Of a stretch of DNA of 64,000 nt, positions 23,565 through 33,526 are shown one piece after another (the first letter of the stretch is position 1; every line of letters starts with the position of its first letter). Below the pieces are notes generated by a model, which was not told the DNA's origin, did no database searches, and worked only from the letters and a program-made list of their open reading frames with translations. Origin of the DNA: Antitrichia curtipendula (taxonomy: Eukaryota > Streptophyta > Bryopsida > Hypnales > Leucodontaceae); contig OX579633.1 in the NCBI GenBank assembly GCA_951230915.1, positions 22,664,574 to 22,728,573 on the forward strand. Reading direction: 5' to 3'. The position numbers and the translations under genes are program-made.

Positions 23565-24719
23565 CTACCTCCGTCCCAAAATGATCTTCATGTTGGACAA
23601 AATGATCCCAATTAAGGTTAAAGCGTAGTGTTTTAAAGACCTATTTTGCATTGTAAATAGAGTTTGGTGCACTCTCACCATTCAAGAGACTTTGAGCTTA
23701 GAAGCCCTTTTTGAACTGTAGTTTTGGAATTTTGAAAACTAGAATTTGGGGGGCATTTTTAACCCCTAAAGTCCCATTGTCCCTACGGGGGATAAAATGG
23801 ATTTCGGGCAGGTTCGTATAATCTCAAATTTTACTGAAACTTTTTGAAACTTTCTCATAAGATAGAAAAACTTATTAGCTTTCTGGGGATATAATTTTTA
23901 TTTCAATCAATGCCTAAAAGCAAAAATTATGCCACAAAAACCACAAAATGGGGGAGACCGGGCAGCAAAAAAAATATACAAAAAATTGAAATAAAAATTT
24001 TATTATTTTTTTTCTTGTAGATTTTATTTTTGTCTACACGGAAAACTTTGACTCATTCCATTTGGATTAGTGATGTGAAAGTTATGGAAATTCTTGTTTG
24101 CGGGCAATCAAAGCAATATATTGGAATAAATTTTTTCTTTCACTTTGAATGCTAATATCTTTCAATCTACATGGTCAAAAATAAAAAAAAATTACTTTGT
24201 GTGATCTTAGACAAGTGTAGAACAATATCCTACGGTTAGATTCTAAAATTTTATTTTAAAAGTTTTTTGTAGATGAACATAGCAGAAGTAGTAGTTTTGA
24301 GTGGTTTTTGACAAAAATATGGTCTTGGGACTTTAGGGGTCAAAGAGCACCAGAAGACATTTAATTGCTGAGTGTGAGGTTTTCAGTTTATGGGCATGTA
24401 GTACGTGCCGAAGACTATACTTGGACTTCTATTTTGCCTCTTAACACTTCATCTCCTTGAATTAGAAAATACTCGAAAAGATGCAAAAAATAAAGAACGA
24501 ACAATGTTGATTCATTTGATCCTTCCAATCATTTTGTTTGTCTTCTGATTGATGATTGCATAGATGAAGGGGGAACTACTCCTTAGAGTTGTTTTGCTAG
24601 TCCCTAACAACAATCAGAAGCCAGATTTGACCTATTCCAACATTACAAAGTGCAACAAGAAGATCATTTTGGGACAAAAAATTACGGCCAACATGAAGAT
24701 CATTAAGGGACAGAGGGAG
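23565..24719. mobile_element. Stowaway-like MITE with TA duplication
   Basis: The left end reads CTACCTCCGTCCCAAAATGA then TCTTCATGTTGG. The right end, read inward on the minus strand, is CTCCCTCTGTCCCTTAATGA then TCTTCATGTTGG. TA flanks both sides (23563-23564, 24720-24721). CTCCCTCCGTCCC-type ends and TA target sites are characteristic of Stowaway MITEs mobilised by Tc1/mariner transposases. It is longer than usual (1155 bp) because another repeat is inserted in it. Confidence 0.8.
23760..24342. mobile_element. TTAACCCCTAAAG-ended repeat family, copy 1 (nested in the Stowaway-like MITE)
   Basis: The left end is TAACCCCTAAAGTCCC and the right end is GGGACTTTAGGGGTCA, forming a 14-16 bp inverted terminus. 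Interior words (TATGGAAATT, GACTCATTCCATTTGG) recur in other copies in this window near 45.2, 48.0 and 51.3 kb. It is non-coding. Confidence 0.7.
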
Positions 24720-24721
24720 TA

Positions 24722-25890
24722 TATGTTTACCAAAAAATCTTATGAATAACACTGTAAACTAATTCTTGTAAACTCACTATACTAATATGAGTATAATTTA
24801 GAATTATGTTACTTAAACTTTTACCATACCCACTCTAAATTTCAAGTGGTTTACATCTAGTGTTCTGTTCACCGCCCTTTAATTCATATAATATTCAAGC
24901 TTACACTCTTTTCATGGCAATTTCCCTTTACAATATGTAATGATAAATGAATTAAAAAAAAAAAACTTATATCATGTACTAGTTGACATATAGTGTCTAC
25001 GTTGTCCCTAAGTGCTGGTAAGATGAACTTCTAAAGGTCCACGCATCAAAAAAGTGCATGCGACTTGGCCAATCCTAATTGCAACTTTACCCTAAACTAA
25101 TTTTGGAATTTAATTTAAACTAAGAAAATGAAGCTTCAAGAGTTATTTTTCTTTGAACTCCATTTCAGGTTTTTGAAAAATCACATATTATTTTAATACC
25201 TACTGTAGTCTAATTGACATGATTTGGATTTGCCTAGCTCTAACTTTTTAAAATGACCATAATTTGTTTTTCCTTAAAAAATAGTAAGTAAAGAAAACAT
25301 AAATTGAAAATTCGGGTTTCCAGCAACAAAAAATATCAAAATTTTTATACATCTATAAAATAAAAGAATAAATTTGGTTTAATAGTAGAATTTGACTTCA
25401 AGGTCTTTCAATTGAATTGACTGTTCTTGGTTTTTCAAATAAAATATCTAAATCAAAAATTTCCAAACTAATCTCCATTGCTACTTGTACCTCTTGAATA
25501 CATTTCAAATCATTTTGGAGTGTTTAGGGTATTTTTTGTTGAATTTTTGCAACAAAAATGATAACAATTACAATTTTTCATGAGACTAATTGAAATTTCT
25601 CACGACGATATGGAGGAAATTTTTTAAATAATAAAAATGTAAGTTTTGTGTTTGAACACCATTTAAAACTTAGACTATTTCACAATGGACCAAGTCTGCT
25701 AGAGGTTAATAGGGTTTAGGTAATTTATTTGTGTGCTTCCTAATTAGGATTTCCAAGGCTAAATGCGATTATTACTCTCATTATGAGAGTATTTGCAATG
25801 ATGACCCCCTGATTGAAGGGGTGTAGTCCACCTTGTCAGGTGTCTCAGCAGACGGCGTGGCCATCAATGCCATGACGACCCTCCACCTGT
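24722..25890. other. AT-rich central block; no gene recognised
   Basis: No coding sequence, palindrome or terminal repeat is seen. Confidence 0.5.
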
Positions 25891-25899
25891 CTCCTCCTC

Positions 25900-26215
25900 C
25901 CCGTTCCTGTTGGCGTTCTCCTTCCTTCCCGATGTTTTCTGTTGCGCCGCCGCTTTCGCTGTGCTGCCTGCTCCCCGCTTCGCTCGTCCCCGCTCCTGCC
26001 CGCTCCTCCCCGCACCGCTCCGCTTGTCCCCGCTCCTGCCCGCTCTGCATCTCCCCGCTCCGCTCCCCTCCTCCTCGCACCGCTCCGCACCTCCCTGCTC
26101 CGCTCCCCTCCTCCTCGCACCGCTTTGCACCTCCCCGCTCCGCTCCGCACCTCAGTCCCCGCTCCGCTCCTCCCCGCTGCGCAACCTGCGCTCTACTCCG
26201 TTGCTTGGACGCTAG
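25900..26215 (+). repeat. GC-rich pyrimidine-strand minisatellite (CCGCTCC)n
   Basis: Repeated CCCCGCTC, CTGCCCGCTC and CTCCTCGCACCGCTC words form an imperfect array with nearly all purines on the minus strand. Six overlapping frames are open on both strands because of the repeat and encode only Pro/Ser/Ala- or Gly/Arg/Glu-rich sequence. It is a sharp GC island in AT-rich surroundings. Confidence 0.75.
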
Positions 26216-27715
26216 CCGGTGGAGGACACGCTGCGCCGTTGCTGCCTACATTCTGGAGCACAGGCGCTTCGTTCCTGTCGAGTTGCTATCGACATGATCA
26301 GGTGAGGTTTCCATCCTGATCTCGGTAGACTACTATAGATGCTTAGTTTTGTGGCCACGTTTGAATGGGTTCAAGTTTGTTCGGACGGTTCCTGTTCTTG
26401 AATGATACGTTACTGCAGTGTCAATTAGTACTAAAAGTGAAGTACTCTCACAATCTTTAAAATGAATCGTATTTTCAGTGAAATCATCGTCTGAACAAAA
26501 CCGCTTTTTGGTTCTGCAATTGTCCGGGAGCCGGTGCTGCCTGCATTTTTGTTTTGTAATGGCGTTGTTGGTCAATCACTTATAGTGTTCACTTGTATGT
26601 CTTTACGCGCAGAGAGTATTTTTAGGTTCTCTGTGCCAGCGAAGAGAAGGGAAAATGCGCAGCGTAAAGGCATATAGAGGCTGGAAGGACTCGTCTTCAT
26701 TTCCATGTTCTGCATGGTTCTTCGTGGTGCCTACAATCTTCATGTAGTTCTCGCTAGAAGGTCGCTGCATTGAATCTAAGCTTGGACATGCGCTTGATCG
26801 ACTTCTGAAGAGCGCTGACGAAGGGCTTCGTTTTCAGGTACTATCACTGGATTCGGTTCTGAATCTACTTCCCTTCAATCGGGTGCTTAGTCTTGGGGCC
26901 ACGGTTGAATGTCTGTCTAGTAGATTGATTCCTGCTGAGAATCCTAAACCGCCTGGCATTACTTCAAGAGAGTTCTGGTCGCATCCTTCAATCAGGTGCT
27001 GCAGTGAGAGGTCCTGCAAGCTGATACCCTAAACCCAGCCACTAAACGGGGCCTTTTTTCTTCTGCTGTGTCTCCTTGTGATGGAATTTTTCATGAAACA
27101 ATTCTGAAGTAGGAACCTTTGATTGTAAACTGCAACTGGTGCAATTTACAATGACAGTGAGCCTTGTCGTCACTCTGGTCTGTAGGTCCCGGATGTAGTG
27201 AATTGGATTTAGGATATAGTTTTTTTAAGGTCGCTAAACCATGGTCTCAGGCAGGCTCGATGTCCTCTGGCTACATTGATTATGCAGCTTGTGCAGTTTA
27301 CACGAACTCAAGACTATCACTTACTACTTGAATGTGGTGTCCAATGGATCTGTACTATGCAGGAAGCAATTGGAAGTCTAATTGTCGGCAGGGAGGGTGT
27401 GAATCCAGATAGGGCAGCATGGCAACATCCACGGATCACGAAGACATTCCCTGCGAGTGGAATAATCCGTAAGTCTTTGGCTCCGTGCATTTGTTGTAGT
27501 TGCATGTAATGTTATAAAATGGCCGGTTTAGGGTCCAGCAGATGCAGGCAATCGCAAAATAAAGCGTAGTGCGCAGTAGGCAGAAATTTGTATGTTTCGT
27601 ATAGCCCTTGAGAAATCTCCGTATAGTTACCCTAAACTCGTGCATACGGAGGTCTGGTGAAGGGTACCCAAAAGTACACAATATACGCAATAGCATCAGT
27701 ATCAAGATTTGCTTC
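26216..27715. other. Less AT-rich block before palindrome array 2; no gene recognised
   Basis: A word like GCTTAGT(T/C)TTG(T/G)GGCCACG(T/G)TTGAATG occurs at about 26340 and again at 26886, showing a local duplication about 545 bp apart. A TATAAAA word lies at 27513-27519, about 900 bp upstream of the plus-strand gene. No coding exon is convincing here. Confidence 0.4.
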
Positions 27716-28315
27716 AGCCGGGAGATCTCCCGATAGAAAGAAGTCAAAGTAGGAGAACCCTAATCTGAGCACACGGAGCGGGTTCGGGAAAGAATTGACC
27801 AACGGGATATCTCCCGACATAAATCCAGCAGGGTAGTCTAACGCGCAAACGAATCGCATTTGCACATGGAACTCATTTCAAGTCAGTCACTCACAGGAGG
27901 AATCCATCGAGAGATCTCCCGATGGTAAGGAACATGTGTAGTCAGACGAGAACGATTGTAACTAGGAATTGAGGTCGAAGGTAATGGTGGGTTTAGGATG
28001 ATGTCAACGGGAGATCTCCCGATGGTAACCATGCGTAGTAACAATAAAGCGATTGTAATTAGGAATTGAGGTCGAAGATAATGGTGGTGGAAGATGATGT
28101 CAACGGGAGATCTCCCACTAGTAACCACTCGTAGTAGCAATAAAGCGATTGTAACTGGGAAATGAGGTCAAAGGTAATGGTGGTTGAAGATGATGTCAAC
28201 GGGAGATCTCCCGATGGTAACCAATACGCGTAGAAACAAGCCAGGGATTGTAACTAGAGAATCAAGTGGAAGAAAACAATGGTCCAGAATGATGTCAACG
28301 GGATATCTCCCGATA
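27716..28315. repeat. Palindrome array 2: ~97-bp period upstream of the plus-strand gene
   Basis: Palindrome variants start at about 27716, 27800, 27905, 28005, 28101, 28198 and 28296. The last five are 96-100 bp apart. The units between 27925 and 28295 are clear tandem copies, with TAACCA, AGCGATTGTAA, ATTGAGGTCGAAG and TAATGGTGG words repeating. Most copies here have CAACGGG on the left arm and CCCGATG on the right. The array ends about 100 bp before the first ATG of the plus-strand gene, mirroring array 1. The period is about twice the 48 bp of array 1. Confidence 0.9.
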
Positions 28316-29778
28316 GATTTAAGAAGTTAAACGTGCTACATTAGATTGAGAATAGATCAAATTATGGACACCACTTCAGGGATGCCACATATTTATTTTC
28401 CTCATGCAATTTGGCCATGAGAGTCAGACTTCCTCTAACAGTCCAATGCGGCATTTGCAGTGACAACGTCATCAAGGAATGGCCATCGGCGTACTCACCA
28501 AGAAGACTTGTATCATTCGTCGACGCGATGGTGCACACGTTCCAATCAAAGGGCAATCACTGTCCACCAGCTGTTTTTCGATGCGACCAAAAAGTCTCGG
28601 CTTGGGGTCTGCAGTGGATGGAATTGCCGAACGGAAAGGTAATCATATGTCCCAAACTGGAATTCAATGGAAAGAAGCACGCCACGAACGGTATAGACGT
28701 GCTAGAGGTACAAGGGATAGATAACTCAACTACGCTTCTAGTGATTGAAGAGACGATTCCCAAATCCGAGGAATCAATCAAATACGAACTAATCCTCGAT
28801 TACAGTAAGATAAGTCTCGACATGTGCGAGAGCATCACGAATATGGGATTGTTGAACAATCGAGGCGAGTCGCATTCTTGGAGTCCTGAAGAAATGAGCA
28901 ATGAATGGGACCTTATCGATGAGCAACGACGACCAAAAGATCCTACTGCTACAGCATCCGCAAGCCAGCCCCCGAAGCCGTCTCCAAAGAAGAAGGGCAC
29001 GAAACAAAAGTCCACCACTGGAACTGCAGGAGATGCGGTGGAGGATTCCGTCAGAAAAAAGGGTAAGAAGGCCAAAGGCCCTCCACCCATGACTATTCAC
29101 AAAGCTGTGAGCATGACAGATGTAGAAGTGAATAAGCTCACCGCGGCTGAGATTAAGGCCATGAACAAGTTATACAAGAACGTCTTCACGCCATTGTACA
29201 AGTGGGGCAAGAAGGCATTCACGGATGGAAAAGGAAAATTACTCCGTGTACATTATAAGTACCTACACAAGGCACCTCCTGGCAGACTAGTCTACAGGGG
29301 AATTGAGAGTAGTCGGCTGAAGAAGATCAGCAACCAAGTCCTCGTGGACGCGGACTACACGTCGGAGAACAGGTACATTACTGTTCTACCTCTGAAGCAA
29401 GGTCCATATGGTCCGGACGGGAAAGTTGCGTTCTGGGACTCGTGCCCGAAATCAACAAGCCTGACGGAGAAGACGCATTACTACATCATTGGCGGGCAAC
29501 ACACAGTCGAGGCCCACAAAGAGCTCATTGAGAAGGCAGAGATCCCGGAGTGCGATAAGTCATGGGCCTCTACCTTCAACATTATTCCAATCTGGCAGAA
29601 ATATGACCTGAAGAAGAATGACATTGTACACCTTTCGAGGTCGTTAAACCAGAACATTGCTGGTGAGCAAAAGGAACAAAGCTTTACTCAGCAACTCCTA
29701 CACGCGCGTATCAGGTGGAGGGACATGGGAAGCCCGCAACCATCTTACGGTGGAAGAGCACACTCTGCTAAGTACAGT

Positions 29779-29990
29779 GTAAGTGGAACATCATCACAAT
29801 GCATTTCGATTTCATGCTCTTTAGTTATTAGGAGCTCAGACATGTTTGAAGTGGTACTATTGGCCAACGGGAGATGTCCCGTTGATTTGAATTCTTCGGC
29901 AAGCAACTCATTTTCTGGAAATCAGCGGGAGAACTCCCGTTGGCCACAATTCCGTGCAATGTAACTGACATCGCATACCCCTTCCTGCAG
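29779..29990 (+). other. Intron 1 of the second gene, with two palindrome variants
   Basis: TACAGT|GTAAGT and CCTGCAG|GCC mark the borders. It contains CAACGGGAGATGTCCCGTTG (29865-29884) and CAGCGGGAGAACTCCCGTTG (29923-29942). In both copies the arms are changed together, CATCGGG/CCCGATG having become CA(A/G)CGGG/CCCGTTG. Confidence 0.75.
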
Positions 29991-31749
29991 GCCTTTTATC
30001 CGGTGATGTCAACAATATTTGCCGGCTCGAAAGGCAATGATCATGCCGATTTGAGAATCCCGCTCCTCTTCATGGAGAAGGATGATGATGTGTAGCGCTG
30101 GGTTAAGATAGAGGAACGATTCCTAAATTATGAATTATCCAACGGGACCGGCCCCGACTCGAAAGTCAAGCGAAAGCCTCTTGTTGGACTAGACTTTAAG
30201 CCGCTTTATGGACTCCGTGCTGAGGACGTCAACTATTTGGCTGGGCTAGTGGAAGATGGATCTGTGTGCATGAAGAATTCGAAGATCATGAGGAATGACC
30301 AGGGGCGACTATTCATATCAATGCAGAGTGCAGGAGGCCGGGAGAAGAAGGTAAGGGCCATGAAGAACGAGCTCATGTGCCACTACCTAAACCATCCGCT
30401 TTCCAGCAAGAAGCCAGAGTATCACCCATATACTGCAGCTGAGTTCGACCAGTTCGCAGCGGAGAACAAAATCACTCGTGACGAACTCGAATTGTGGGTG
30501 GATAAGAGCATGGCAACAGAGCTCGGGAAGAAGTAGTTAGAAGGGCGGACGAAGTCCCTAAACAAGACTATTGATCCTGATGACTGTCCAGAAGCTGTGA
30601 AATTGATGTGGAAGCGCTTCATAAACGCCCATGCTGAAGAAACTGTGGAGGCCGCCATTCGACTGGAATTCGAGCAAGAATTTCTATGTAGAGTTCTGGA
30701 CGGCAGAACATGGGACATCAACTCTATTCTTGCGGATGCCTCGGTGAAGGCATGGCGAGGGGCGGGAAAAACGCACATGTACTTCTGGTTTCTCTTTGAG
30801 GTTACCAATGCAGGAACGAGGGCCATGTCGCTGGAGAACCATAAATTGAAGAGGCTCTTCAACGCCCTCGAGTACTGGGATCATACTCAGAAGCTTGTGG
30901 CAGCCCGGTCACCAGCGGTCCTCATTACTGATGCTAAAGGCTTTCACGATGTCCTGTGTCACTTAGGCAAACGGAAGGAGGAGACTTGAACCAGGGTCTG
31001 GGATTGGCACGTTATAAACTATATTCTCGACAAAACAGACGGCTTCCCCAAACCAGCTCTAATAGGTTCAGATTACAATGTCTTCCTCGTATTTTTATTT
31101 GCTTACGATGAGGACCAGGGTGTGCAGAGCTCCTTCCACAGCTTCTTTACTGGGACAAAGCCCATTCATGCTATCTACAAATCGGGAGACATGGAGGAAA
31201 TTGAAACCTGCTACAGGCGGCATCCAAGGCCTTGGTTTTCAATTGCCGCGGCGTTGGACATATTCGCTGATCATATGGGCGACAATATGGTGATCGTGAA
31301 TGTGAACGGCGGTCCGGAGATAACGTACCTTGGACTGGTATGCTCGATATTACGTAGTTGTGAACGTCATTTTCCTGGATTCATCTTTTTCATATTGATT
31401 TATAATTATGCTCTAACTATATTCTGTTGAATTGCATCAGTGGGGCAATTGTAAGGTTCTGGAACTTGTCGGCTCCGAGGAGGCTCAATCGCCGTCGGTC
31501 TCGGTGGCCAGACAAATTTGGGACCAATTTCATGCCAAAGCTCTCGACGGTGATAATTCGGAGGAATCGGACAGCAGCAACAGTGAGGATGAAGACAACG
31601 AGGTCCAGAAAGGAGGTCCTGAGGAGGTTGACGACCATGTGGATGACATCGCCATAAATGACGAGGCCAGTGATGAGACGGAGCAGAATCCCCCTGGCAA
31701 GTACTCTCTAGAGATCGACGACTCCAGTGCTTCCCCTCTCATCAGGAAG

Positions 31750-31856
31750 GTCTGTTGCCCTTACCTTCCATCGGGAGATCTCCCGATGTCAATTTGTTGT
31801 TCCCTATTGATATGTAGTGTTTCCTGTAATTTATTAAATTCTTCTTGTTTTTGTAG
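31750..31856 (+). other. Intron 3 of the second gene, with a perfect palindrome
   Basis: AGGAAG|GTCTGT and TTTTTGTAG|AAT mark the borders. The perfect palindrome occupies 31769-31788. Confidence 0.75.
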
Positions 31857-32340
31857 AATATTACTACCAAGTCGGTGCTGCCTTCTCAGCGATTTGAAAA
31901 TCCATCTCCAACACAAGGTGCTTCGGGAAGTAATAGAGCAGCCGCGACGGGATTGCCAAGTCAGGGAGCTGGCAGAGGGGGACCCAGTACTAGAGGTCGT
32001 CAAGAGTCGAGAGGACGGAAGGAGTAGAAAATGAAACGGGTACTTGATTATCCGTCTAAGATTGCTGCCTCGTCCGTGGATCATGGTGAAGCCGATAATA
32101 CTTCCTCTCCTATTTCGTTATTAGCTAAGGGACCTGAACAAGGTACTCCAGAAGCGAGCAACGCGGCGGCCATCTTGATTTCTTGCGCAGGACGAGTATC
32201 TACTCAAAAACGTGCACGAATTGACAAGGGAATTGTGAACTCGGAGGAGAATTGCGGGCCCTACAGAGATCAAGCAGGGGATGTCGCTATTTCCGCCGAT
32301 GCACCTAGGAGTCCGTTGCATGAACAAATGGTTGGCAGTA

Positions 32341-32360
32341 CATCGGGAGATCTCCCGTTG
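32341..32360. repeat. Palindrome variant inside coding sequence
   Basis: CATCGGGAGATCTCCCGTTG is read in the gene frame as S-G-D-L-P, so the element tolerates the site in an exon. All other internal copies near the genes are in introns, upstream arrays or downstream sequence. Confidence 0.8.
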
Positions 32361-32858
32361 CATGATGATCCCCAAGACACTCCTGCTGCTGTGATGTTGG
32401 AGAACGTTGTGGAGGATACCTTGTTGGATCTGAATCGAATGAGTCCGGAGGCCACCGAACGGAAGGTGAATCCATTCATAGCTGTTCCATATTCTGGACT
32501 CACTGACGCAGAGAGGCTCGCTAATGGGGATCGGTTTGGGAATTTTCATCATTGTCTGAAATTGAATACTGTTAAGTCCAGATGCATAACCTAGGCCTCC
32601 CGAAGTGCTCAGGCCACATGGGAGGCGACCCAATTTATTTACGAAAGCCTTTTTCTTAATACCGTTGACCGTGGTACGCAGGCACAGGAGATTGGAGTAG
32701 GGGCGAGCATTGTCGTGGAGGTTCCGTGCGTGGCCGGCATCGAGGAAGTCGACAAAGGTGCTTGAGGTGACAGCCAACATTTTCTTTGGGCTTTCATTTG
32801 TTGATGACTTTTTTGACGGTAGTTGTGTCTGACATGGTGATGTTGACGGTCGTTGCAG

Positions 32859-33503
32859 ATTTTGCTGCACCTTCTTCACCACCACCAAGGACCTTGAGTA
32901 AGGTACCTCGCCGAAAATACACGGTGGTGCTTGATTTGAATGGTATTCTTGTTTACAGAACTTTTGTCCATGGTAAACACGATGTTCAGCGCCGACCAGG
33001 TGTCACGTCATTTCTGAGTTGGTTGCGGGAGAAGGCAGATGTTGCTTTTGGGAGCAACACCAAAGAATATGGACCCTTTGATGAACACTGTCCTTCAGGG
33101 TGCATCGTTTCGTTCTAAAGACGTTGTTTGTCTTTCTCAAGCAGCGTGCATACAATCGACATACAGGTCTCGCACTGAGCCGAATAAGCCGTTCTTTCTC
33201 AAGGAACTTGCTTATTTTGCGCGCTTCGCTGGATTGACTTCATTAGAAAATATTCTCCTCATTGATGACAGTCCATCTAAAAATCTCCTGAACGACGAAT
33301 ACAGTGTTATCTTTCCCAAATCGTTTCGCGGGGAATCAGACGATACGTACCTACATGTTCATTTGCTGCCTTGGCTTGATGGTCTTTTCAAGTCAAATGA
33401 AGCCGTGCTGGATTACGTGAAGAAGAATCCATTGTTTGGCAGTCAGGGTCCGATGGCCCCTTTGTCAATGGAAGGCTTTAGGATCTTGCAGGGAGCCATG
33501 TAA
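32859..33503 (+). pseudogene. Plant FCP1/HAD-like phosphatase domain, broken by a frameshift
   Basis: YTVVLDLNGILVYR (about 32917-32958) is the HAD motif I region in the plant-type DLNG form, in which the second Asp of DxDxT is Asn and Thr is Ile. RRPGVTSFLSWL follows. The frame then shifts near 33062-33072 (a one-base deletion would explain it) and continues as PFFLKELAYF and NILLIDDSPSKNLLN, which is the DDSPxK motif of FCP1-like proteins. It ends with YVKKNPLFG, a typical tail, and TAA at 33501-33503. FCP1-like enzymes dephosphorylate proteins; the Asn substitution makes activity doubtful. It may be a captured host domain fused to the element gene, or a separate cargo gene. Confidence 0.7.
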
Positions 33504-33526
33504 CACTAGGTGTTCCCACATTGGTT

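Larger units (their letters stand above)
28417..33503 (+). pseudogene. Second element gene: ParB-like motif protein, possibly fused to an FCP1-like domain
   Basis: The ATG at 28417 opens a frame joined by GT-AG introns 29779-29990, 31338-31440 and 31750-31856, all phase 0, and 32758-32858 (phase 1). In-frame stops are TAG 30093-30095, TAG 30534-30536, TGA 30987-30989, TAG 32025-32027 and TAG 32592-32594; one frameshift lies near 33062-33072. Read through, it would be about 1520 codons. Features: Lys/Pro-rich linker (~residues 185-225); YYIIGGQHTVEAHKEL (~residues 365-380), which resembles the ParB/Srx-fold G-G-x-H-R-x-x-A block; an acidic Asp/Glu/Ser stretch (~31550-31690); a Gly/Arg-rich stretch before 32025; and a C-terminal FCP1/HAD-like domain. 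The TAG at 32025 is followed by AAA ATG, so it may instead be a true stop between two genes. Function unknown; a role with the palindromes is inference. Confidence 0.6.

Noticed and set aside
25781..26319. Six long frames on both strands
   Set aside because: Products of the low-complexity CCGCTCC minisatellite.
14431..32594. Stop-codon reassignment or programmed readthrough to explain in-frame TAG codons
   Set aside because: The VQ and GAPN genes use normal stops, and the stops are confined to transposon genes. Methyl-C decay is simpler.
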